Assembly: GCA_013138555.1 (NCBI GenBank) | Contig: WTCN01000300.1 | Span: 1 to 11,952 of the forward strand | Reading direction: 5' to 3' | DNA: 11,952 nucleotides | Source: Methyloprofundus sp. | Lineage (GTDB): Bacteria > Pseudomonadota > Gammaproteobacteria > Methylococcales > Methylomonadaceae | In this document: positions 7,601 to 11,952 of the stretch, piece after piece | Numbering within the stretch: position 1 is the stretch's first letter | Layout: each line of letters begins with the position of its first letter | Translations under genes and position numbers: made by a program | Notes under the pieces: generated by a model | The model's input: the letters and a program-made list of their open reading frames with translations, nothing else | Told to the model about the DNA's origin: nothing | The model's database searches: none

Positions 7601-7767
7601 GCCCAGGTACCTGCCGCAAAAGCAATACCTGCTGATACTAAACGTAAATGTTTTAATCGTTTAGGGAGCGCATTAACACCATCCATAATAGCAAGTGATA
7701 TACACGCGCTAATAATAGCGATGACAATGGAAATGATAACGAAATAAGGTTGGTATTCAGCCGGCAT
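4663..7767 (-). CDS. Membrane c-di-GMP turnover protein: MHYT-GAF-PAS-GGDEF-EAL
   Basis: A 1034-residue integral membrane signalling protein. Residues 1-240 form an MHYT sensor with seven predicted helices and three motifs: MHFVGM (57-62), MHYSGM (120-125) and MHYSAM (187-192). The MHYT domain is proposed to bind a metal and sense O2, CO or NO. Two more hydrophobic segments (about 244-266 and 272-292) follow. A GAF-like domain (about 320-470) is rich in Cys and His, and a PAS domain spans about 476-590. The GGDEF domain has an intact GGDEF (681-685) and inhibitory site RSSD (672-675). The EAL domain keeps Glu816, Asn876, Glu908, Asp938-Asp939, Lys959, Glu995 and Gln1015, so both cyclase and phosphodiesterase activity are possible. 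Loop 6 reads DDFGTDYS, with Asp943 for the usual Gly. MucR and NbdA of Pseudomonas share MHYT-GGDEF-EAL but lack the GAF-PAS middle part. No clear Shine-Dalgarno sequence precedes the ATG. Confidence 0.93.
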   Translation of the reverse strand: MPAEYQPYFVIISIVIAIISACISLAIMDGVNALPKRLKHLRLVSAGIAFAAGTWAMHFVGMLAVTLPMPLVYSPGLTFASYLFSIMGAIPAMVLISVKKKKSIHQLNASILLATAISIMHYSGMASMSLQPAIAYDSLWVFGSLFIAFLASYISLYIINIQESNNKKKWWVFYRAGVVLGIAVSVMHYSAMEAVSFDAHSVSLTVRDASALEGKDLVYVVVSASLLVMILLIFSSLNVINIILWKVLAIIAISELTIMLILPVILPENTPNMVVAILDVILLLIFIFPIAWRIRVNGLDLLDNNVLIEKNLEAQQATNSLLALPIHDLSMEDFLNTALRTIHNVSWLKTLPQGAIFLNNPGEKSLSMVAEYNLAVQISLQCASVKYGQCLCGMAAETLSIQHHSHVNCAHSVRFEGMQDHGHYNMPMILEGVLYGVICLYLSPGQPVSENEKSILHSFAVTIAELISHKQALEYNELAKTVFENNLTCLVIADAGQKILNVNPCFTRVTGYTEKEIIGQSLVVLKSGKHDIEFYQELRQALEESDSWEGEIWNTRKNGEPYPQWTRIAVVRDNLGRIKNHIASFDDISLRKAAEEHISQLAYYDSLTSLPNRSLFYDRLEQAIIKAERAKNKIAILFIDLDRFKEVNDTFGHEAGDALLKAVAIRASFCLRSSDTLARLGGDEFVVILCELEGDKHYVTSVVQNIVSKILEKLCTPYDFQDKVLHSGASIGVVIYPDNAENIHQLIQQADTAMYEAKNAGRNTYRFFSQEMMECVKRRHKISQALRVAIEAGTNELSLVYQPLIDTLTQQTIGAEALLRWHSIELGVVPTLEFIPFAEEMGFIGGMGEWVLEQACLQYKQWQNEGVVKLEYIAVNVSIYQLISIDFANKALQICEKAGVATEHIELEITEGGLAQYPESITEVLHQLRSFGFKLAIDDFGTDYSSLTRLKAFNVDLLKIDRTFIRDMTEDEDDATIVRAIIDLGAALGLTTLAEGVETIEQFELLKSYGCTRCQGYYFGRPISAEQFSENWQK

Positions 7768-7823
7768 AAACTGACATTTTCGGTTATTACACAGTTAATA
7801 GAAATTTAGGTTCTTTTAAACTT

Positions 7824-7849
7824 TAGGCTTGTATCAAAAGCCTATTTTT
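7824..7849 (+). terminator. Terminator-like hairpin without an assigned transcript
   Basis: TAGGCTT (7824-7830) pairs perfectly with AAGCCTA (7838-7844) around a 7-nt loop, followed by TTTTT (7845-7849) on the plus strand. No plus-strand gene ends upstream, because the sequence to the left is the c-di-GMP gene on the opposite strand. It may end an antisense transcript or be chance; the stem is short. Confidence 0.25.
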
Positions 7850-7914
7850 CACTCTAAGAGCATTACCCAAAAAACTAACACATTTCTTAGGTGATAAATA
7901 ATATAGTATTTTTT

Positions 7915-7920
7915 ATTATA
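7915..7920 (-). promoter_or_regulatory. Candidate -10 box for the c-di-GMP gene
   Basis: The minus strand reads a perfect TATAAT here, in a strongly AT-rich stretch, about 150 bp before the ATG. At a 17-bp spacing the -35 would be TGGCGA, matching three of six consensus bases. In such AT-rich DNA a TATAAT by chance is quite likely. Confidence 0.25.
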
Positions 7921-8011
7921 TCTTAACACTATATATATCGCCACTGAGTTATTCACTAGCCATTAAACAGCCCCCCCCCTAGCACACTAAGCTAGAAGTT
8001 TGTGAATACGA

Positions 8012-8079
8012 AGTCTACCCAGTCAAGCATTCAGGAATGACGAAGTATAACTGAGAGTTATGGGTAATCAGGAAAGACT
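8012..8079. other. Nested inverted repeats: possible structured RNA or degenerate repeat element
   Basis: Two small hairpins, CATTC/GAATG (8028-8039) and ATAACT/AGTTAT (8047-8061, loop GAG), lie inside an outer pair TACCC (8016-8020) and GGGTA (8062-8066), which AGTC/GACT (8012-8015, 8076-8079) can extend across a bulge. Together they would fold as a three-way junction. CATTCAGGAATGACGAAG also recalls the dispersed GTCATTCC-type intergenic repeats of many proteobacteria, so this may be a decayed repeat instead of an RNA gene. I do not recognise a known RNA family. Confidence 0.25.
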
Positions 8080-8170
8080 AAACCCTTGCATACCTTTTCG
8101 ACTTGGCAAAATATTAAACTAAAAAGACAGTATCTCATTATTTGAGGTGTCTAAACTTCTTAACTCCCCA

Positions 8171-8176
8171 TATAAT
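8171..8176 (+). promoter_or_regulatory. Candidate -10 box for the cvfB-like gene
   Basis: A perfect TATAAT lies 42 bp upstream of the ATG, giving a leader of roughly 36 nt. No good -35 box occurs at 16-18 bp; TTGAGG at 8142-8147 is too far (23 bp). The placement relative to the gene is good, but the missing -35 keeps confidence moderate. Confidence 0.4.
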
Positions 8177-8218
8177 AGGTAAAACTTTAAACTAAAATAC
8201 CTCATAAAAACTCTGACT

Positions 8219-9049
8219 ATGGTTGACATTGGCCGCTTTAATACCTTACCCATAAAACAACACAATGGCTTGCAACTCTACCTTGATGGTGGAAGCAGTG
8301 GTGACATTCTTTTATCTGATAAACAGCCTCCTAAAGAAGCAAAGGTAGATGAGCCTCTTAAAGTGTTTATTTATACGGGCTCAGATGGTGAATTACTTGC
8401 CACGCGTAAAAAACCTTTGGTACAAATGGACGGTGTTGCCTGGCTCAAAGTCATTTCTATTGGCCCTGCGGGCGCTTTTCTTGACTGGGGACTAACCAAA
8501 GATCTACTAGTACCTTTTGCTGAACAAGACTATGAACTAGAAGAAAACCGTTATTGTTTAATCAAAGTATACCTTGACGATCAAAACCGTATTGCAGCAT
8601 CAACCTCCCTGAATCACTATATTTCTGATGAAGCACACTATTTACACGAAGGCGACGAAGTTTCGCTGATTATTGCAGGCAAGACAGATTTAGGCTTTAA
8701 AGCGGTAGTGAATGATAATTTCTGGGGGATTTTATACCATAATGAAGTTTTTCAGCCACTACGGGAGGGACAAAAACTTAAAGGCTATATTAAAAAAATT
8801 CGTGAAGACAAAAAAATTGATTTAAGCTTAAATAAAGCAGGGCATACTCATGTTAAGCCAGTCACTGAACAGATTATCCAGCGCCTTGAAGACAATAATG
8901 GCTTTTTAGAGTTATCGGATAAAAGCTCTCCCGAAGCCATTAATGCGGCTTTTGGCGTTAGCAAAAAAGTGTTTAAACATGCGATTGGTTCTCTATATAA
9001 AGAGCGTCGCATTACTTTAACTAAAACCAGTATTACTTTGAATAAATAA
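8219..9049 (+). CDS. CvfB/YitL-family S1-type RNA-binding protein
   Basis: This 276-residue soluble protein matches the CvfB family (conserved virulence factor B, YitL), whose members carry three S1-like OB domains and a C-terminal winged helix and bind RNA. The signature GAFLDWGLTKDLLVPFAEQ is seen at 85-103. Approximate domains are S1-like 1 at 5-62 (GRFNTLPIK, LYLDGG), S1-like 2 at 72-130, S1-like 3 at 143-205 (ending IREDKKIDLSLNKAG), and winged helix at 213-275. Length fits the family. In Staphylococcus CvfB affects virulence gene expression; its role in gammaproteobacteria is not established to my knowledge, so a part in translation or RNA turnover is inference. No Shine-Dalgarno sequence precedes the ATG, but the N-terminus MVDIGRFNTL fits family starts. 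The gene is alone, divergent from the c-di-GMP gene and convergent with mutS. Confidence 0.9.
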   Translation: MVDIGRFNTLPIKQHNGLQLYLDGGSSGDILLSDKQPPKEAKVDEPLKVFIYTGSDGELLATRKKPLVQMDGVAWLKVISIGPAGAFLDWGLTKDLLVPFAEQDYELEENRYCLIKVYLDDQNRIAASTSLNHYISDEAHYLHEGDEVSLIIAGKTDLGFKAVVNDNFWGILYHNEVFQPLREGQKLKGYIKKIREDKKIDLSLNKAGHTHVKPVTEQIIQRLEDNNGFLELSDKSSPEAINAAFGVSKKVFKHAIGSLYKERRITLTKTSITLNK

Positions 9050-9050
9050 A

Positions 9051-9131
9051 TGTAGTCTGTATGAGGCTTGCGCAATACAGGCATAATTACACCTCAATTT
9101 CCCGTATTCCGCAAGCTTCATACGGACTACA
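9051..9131. repeat. Imperfect inverted repeat, REP- or MITE-like, between cvfB and mutS
   Basis: Two 31-bp arms (9051-9081 and 9101-9131) match as inverted repeats at 27 of 31 positions, with 19 bp between them. Both begin TGTAGT at their outer ends and share the cores TATGA and GCTTGCG. Two of the four mismatches would be G-U pairs in RNA, so the folded hairpin is very stable. It starts 1 nt after the cvfB stop and ends 5 nt before the mutS stop on the other strand. The pattern resembles small palindromic intergenic elements mobilised by RAYT-type (REP-associated tyrosine) transposases; none is encoded here and only one copy is in the window. It may also act as a two-way transcription terminator. 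Confidence 0.7.
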
Positions 9132-9136
9132 TTGAC

Positions 9137-11698
9137 CTACAGAGCTTGCTTTAATGTATACAGAAAATCTAAGGCTTCACGTGGCGTTAATTCATCTGGA
9201 ACTAGATTTTCAATTAATTTCACAGCAGGATGTGGCGTATTAAAGGAAAATAAATCTAATTGATTACTGCCTACTTCAGCTTGCTGTTCCTTATAGGCAG
9301 TGTCCTCTAAATGACTTAATTTAAGCTTAGCTTGCTCAATCACCAAACGTGGTATTCCTGCTAATGATGCCACCTGCAAGCCATAACTCTGGCTTGCAGC
9401 GCCTTCTTTTACCGCATGTAAAAAAACAATTTTATCACCATGTTCCATCGCATCTAGATGGAGATTATGAATAGTGCCTTGCTCTTCAGGCAGACTGGTC
9501 AACTCAAAATAATGAGTCGCAAATAAAGTAAATGCATTTATTTCTTTTGCTAAATAATCAGCACAAGCCCATGCCAGCGACAATCCATCAAAAGTACTCG
9601 TACCCCGTCCAATTTCATCCATCAAAATTAAACTATTCGCCGTCGCGTTATGCAAGATATTAGCAGTTTCAGACATTTCCACCATAAAGGTAGAGCGCCC
9701 ACTCGTCAAATCATCCGAAGCACCGATCCGAGTAAAAATCTTATCAATCGGCCCACATTGCAACTGAGTTGCCGGTGAAAAACAGCCGATATGAGCAATC
9801 AAGACGATCAAAGCAGTCTGACGCATATAAGTTGATTTCCCCCCCATATTTGGCCCAGTAATAATAAGCATTTGCCTTGCATCACTAAAATTTAAATCAT
9901 TGGCAACAAAGGGAATATCCGAGACTTGCTCAACCACTAAGTGTCGTCCACCAACAATATTAACGCCTCGTTGCTGCTGTAAAACAGGACGGGTTAAATT
10001 TAAACTAACACTTCGCTCAGAAAAATTAGCCAATACATCTAATTCAGCTAATGCCAAAGCACAAACCTGAATAGGAATTAATATTGTTGCAATGCTATCT
10101 AAAAGTTCATCGTAGAGCTTTTTCTCAAAGGCTAAAGACTGCTCCTTAGCATTTAGGACCGTATCTTCAAACTCTTTTAGCTCACTGGTAAAAAACCGCT
10201 CTGCATTTTTAAGTGTCTGTTTACGTGTATATGTCTCAGGTACATCATCAGATTGCGAGCGTGGAATCTCTATATAATAACCATGTACACGGTTGTATTT
10301 GATTCGTAAAGTTGCTATCCCGGTATTTTCTTTTTCCCGGGTTTCCATATCAATCAAGAACTGATTGGCATTCTGGCTCAAATCACGTAAATCATCTAAT
10401 TGCTGACTATACCCTGCTGCAATAACCCCACCATCACGGATTAAAACTGGCGGATTCTCAATAATAGCACGTTGCAATAAAACCAAAAACTCAGGTTGTT
10501 CACTCACTTGCATCGCTAATTCATTGAGTTGCAAACAATCAGTTTGTGCTATTTGTGCTTGTAATTCAGGTAAAGTTGCAAACGTATCACGCAACACTAA
10601 CAAATCACGTGGTCGTGCAGACTTCAAAGCAACTCGAGAACTAACACGCTCTATATCTCCCACCGAACGTAAACTGTCTCGCACACCTTCATACAAATTA
10701 TTATTTAATAAAGCATCCACGCAATCATAACGATTATTTAATAAAACCTGGTCACGCAAAGGCCGGTTAAGCCAGCGACGTAAACAGCGACTCCCCATTG
10801 CTGTTACGGTTTTATCTAATACCCCAAAAAGGGTAAAGCGTAGCTGCCCCGAAGGGTGGAAGTCTAACTCTAAATTTCGTCGGCTAGAAGCATCTAATAA
10901 AATACTATCATCACTGCTTTCTACCCGAATGCCTTGTATATGTGGTAAGGCACTTTGCTGAGTATCTTTTACATACTGCAATAAACACCCAGCTGCCGAA
11001 ATAGCTGCCGTTAAATTATCACACCCGAAACCTTTAAGGTCATGCATCTTAAATTGTTTCAGAATTAATTTTCTGGCACTTATTTCTTCAAAATGCCAGG
11101 GAGGGCGACGTGTTAATCCTTTGCGTTCTTTTAATGCTGTTGGCAAATTCCAATCTTCATTAAATAAAAGTTCGGCAGGGTTTAATCTCTCAATTTCACT
11201 TAACAACTCATCAGTCGAATTAACTTGTTGTAACACAAAACGCCCACTGGTCAGATCAAGGCAGGCAATACCATAAACTTTTGCATAGAAAATAGCGACT
11301 AATAAGTTATCCTGCCGCTCCTCCAGTAAAGCCTCTTCAGTTACAGTACCAGGTGTTACGACACGCACAACCTGGCGCTCAACAGGTCCTTTGGATGTCG
11401 CAGGATCACCTATCTGCTCACAAATCGCAACAGATTCGCCTAATTTCATCAATTTAGCAATATACCCTTCTGCCGCATGATAGGGTAAACCACACATGGG
11501 AATAGGTGATCCAGCTGAATTCCCTCTCGCCGTCAAAGTAATGCTTAGCAGTTCAGCCGCCTTTTTTGCATCATCAAAGAATAGCTCATAAAAATCCCCC
11601 ATACGGTAAAACACCAAGGTATCCTGGTAATCAGACTTGATACGCAAATATTGCTGCATCATGGGTGTATGTACTGGTTTTTTTTCTGTATCAGTCAT
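9137..11698 (-). CDS. mutS: DNA mismatch repair protein MutS
   Basis: At 853 residues it has exactly the length of E. coli MutS. It recognises base mismatches and small loops and recruits MutL in an ATP-dependent way. The mismatch-wedge motif is Phe36-Tyr-Glu38 in GDFYELF. The core and clamp regions fill 130-560. The ABC-type ATPase has Walker A GPNMGGKST (615-623), signature region SDDLTSGRST (661-670), Walker B ILMDE (691-695) and the switch histidine His729 in ATHYFELT. QLDLF (813-817) near the C-terminus fits a beta-clamp binding motif, and Asp835 and Arg840 sit at the positions used for tetramer formation in E. coli. No residue appears missing. It lies on the same strand as, and downstream of, the rRNA operon, separated by a strong terminator. 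The 139 bp between that terminator and the ATG should hold its promoter, which I could not pinpoint, and no Shine-Dalgarno sequence is evident. Confidence 0.98.
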   Translation of the reverse strand: MTDTEKKPVHTPMMQQYLRIKSDYQDTLVFYRMGDFYELFFDDAKKAAELLSITLTARGNSAGSPIPMCGLPYHAAEGYIAKLMKLGESVAICEQIGDPATSKGPVERQVVRVVTPGTVTEEALLEERQDNLLVAIFYAKVYGIACLDLTSGRFVLQQVNSTDELLSEIERLNPAELLFNEDWNLPTALKERKGLTRRPPWHFEEISARKLILKQFKMHDLKGFGCDNLTAAISAAGCLLQYVKDTQQSALPHIQGIRVESSDDSILLDASSRRNLELDFHPSGQLRFTLFGVLDKTVTAMGSRCLRRWLNRPLRDQVLLNNRYDCVDALLNNNLYEGVRDSLRSVGDIERVSSRVALKSARPRDLLVLRDTFATLPELQAQIAQTDCLQLNELAMQVSEQPEFLVLLQRAIIENPPVLIRDGGVIAAGYSQQLDDLRDLSQNANQFLIDMETREKENTGIATLRIKYNRVHGYYIEIPRSQSDDVPETYTRKQTLKNAERFFTSELKEFEDTVLNAKEQSLAFEKKLYDELLDSIATILIPIQVCALALAELDVLANFSERSVSLNLTRPVLQQQRGVNIVGGRHLVVEQVSDIPFVANDLNFSDARQMLIITGPNMGGKSTYMRQTALIVLIAHIGCFSPATQLQCGPIDKIFTRIGASDDLTSGRSTFMVEMSETANILHNATANSLILMDEIGRGTSTFDGLSLAWACADYLAKEINAFTLFATHYFELTSLPEEQGTIHNLHLDAMEHGDKIVFLHAVKEGAASQSYGLQVASLAGIPRLVIEQAKLKLSHLEDTAYKEQQAEVGSNQLDLFSFNTPHPAVKLIENLVPDELTPREALDFLYTLKQAL

Positions 11699-11837
11699 GA
11701 GCTATTTTTAGGAGTGTTTGTAAAAGGGGTTTTGCAGCGAATTAACCTAGGGCAGTCACAACACCTCTTCTACTATTTATTCAGTTTTTTCCCGTGAATG
11801 AGGAAATCTCGCCGTATTGTACAGCAAACCTGCAGGC

Positions 11838-11873
11838 AAAAAAAAACCCATTCTCTTGCGAGAACGGGTTTTT
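11838..11873 (-). terminator. Rho-independent terminator of the rRNA operon
   Basis: On the minus strand, AAAAACCCGTTCTC (11860-11873) pairs with GAGAATGGGTTTTT (11842-11855) around a 4-nt loop, with one A-C mismatch. The stem runs into a tail of nine T (11838-11846 on the plus strand as nine A). It begins 8 nt after the 5S rRNA end. This is the clearest terminator in the window. Read on the plus strand it also ends in TTTTT, so it could work both ways. Confidence 0.92.
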
Positions 11874-11880
11874 AAATTAA

Positions 11881-11952
11881 GAGCTTGGCAATTCCCTACT
11901 TTCACATGGATAAATCCACACTATCATCGGCACTAAGCGGTTTCACTTCCGA
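11881..11952 (-). rRNA. rrf: 5S ribosomal RNA, 3' part (cut by the window edge)
   Basis: The minus strand reads GGAAGTGAAACCGCTTAGTG, then CCGATGATAGTGTGGA, then GTGAAAGTAGGGAATTGCCA, matching the 3' 72 nt of E. coli 5S rRNA (AGAAGTGAAACGCCG, CGCCGATGGTAGTGTGG, GAGAGTAGGGAACTGCCA). The 3' end is set at 11881 by alignment with the E. coli terminus. The remaining 5' portion of about 45 nt and the expected 23S and 16S genes lie past the right edge. The rRNA operon is transcribed toward mutS. Confidence 0.97.

Larger units (their letters stand above)
7768..8218. other. 451-bp non-coding region between divergent c-di-GMP and cvfB-like genes
   Basis: No convincing coding frame is seen here. It must contain the promoters of both divergent genes. 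I see an AT-rich stretch at 7895-7940 with a minus-strand TATAAT, a terminator-like hairpin in plus orientation at 7824-7849, a run of nine C at 7971-7979 followed by a small CTAGC/GCTAG palindrome (7979-7995), a cluster of nested inverted repeats at 8012-8079, and a plus-strand TATAAT at 8171-8176. I looked for a c-di-GMP riboswitch in the minus-strand leader and did not recognise one. Confidence 0.6.

Noticed and set aside
7768..7790. Alternative upstream ATG for the c-di-GMP gene
   Set aside because: The ATG 10 nt upstream is out of frame with the MHYT protein and has no ribosome binding site.
7768..8218. Possible c-di-GMP riboswitch in the leader of the c-di-GMP gene
   Set aside because: The conserved GEMM sequence blocks are not seen on either strand; only short unrelated hairpins are present.
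8848..9084. Minus-strand open frame of 78 codons overlapping the cvfB 3' end and the repeat
   Set aside because: It lies antisense to a well-supported gene, starts inside the inverted repeat and shows no recognisable protein motif.
1..11952. CRISPR array, prophage, tRNA, toxin-antitoxin or defence module
   Set aside because: No regularly spaced direct repeats, phage or transposase genes, tRNA-like cloverleaf or paired small genes of such types were found; the window is mainly housekeeping genes.

Overview
The window reads as chromosomal DNA of an AT-rich gammaproteobacterium. ParE, MutS, IspA, XseB and RoxA all align closely, from memory, with their E. coli counterparts: MutS has the same length (853 aa) and the same numbering of key residues, and the partial 5S rRNA fits the E. 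coli 5S residue by residue. The MHYT-GAF-PAS-GGDEF-EAL protein, the CvfB-type RNA-binding protein and the lone DhaL would fit an environmental lineage such as Methylococcales, but that placement is an inference and not firm.

Layout from left to right: the start of roxA (minus strand, cut by the window edge); a hairpin terminator; dhaL (minus) with an inverted repeat around a perfect -10 box upstream; a 69-aa cysteine-rich DUF1289-like gene (minus); ispA and xseB (minus, overlapping by 8 bp, xseB first); a short AT-rich divergent intergenic region; parE (plus); a hairpin between convergent genes; a 1034-aa c-di-GMP turnover protein (minus); a 451-bp non-coding stretch holding several inverted repeats and a run of nine C; a cvfB-like gene (plus); an imperfect inverted-repeat element of about 81 bp; mutS (minus); a strong Rho-independent terminator; and the 3' part of a 5S rRNA gene (minus), which marks the end of an rRNA operon lying beyond the right edge.

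The genes are mostly independent housekeeping functions: ribosome hydroxylation (RoxA), isoprenoid chain elongation (IspA), DNA repair (XseB, MutS), chromosome decatenation (ParE), translation or RNA-related regulation (CvfB) and c-di-GMP signalling. Only xseB-ispA is clearly an operon. No CRISPR array, prophage, insertion sequence with a transposase, tRNA or toxin-antitoxin pair is visible. I do not see a clear undescribed multi-gene system. The points most worth a second look are the lone DhaL with an altered GDGDHG motif and a palindrome over its promoter, the Cys/His-rich GAF domain in the c-di-GMP protein, the structured 451-bp gap, and the inverted-repeat element between cvfB and mutS.
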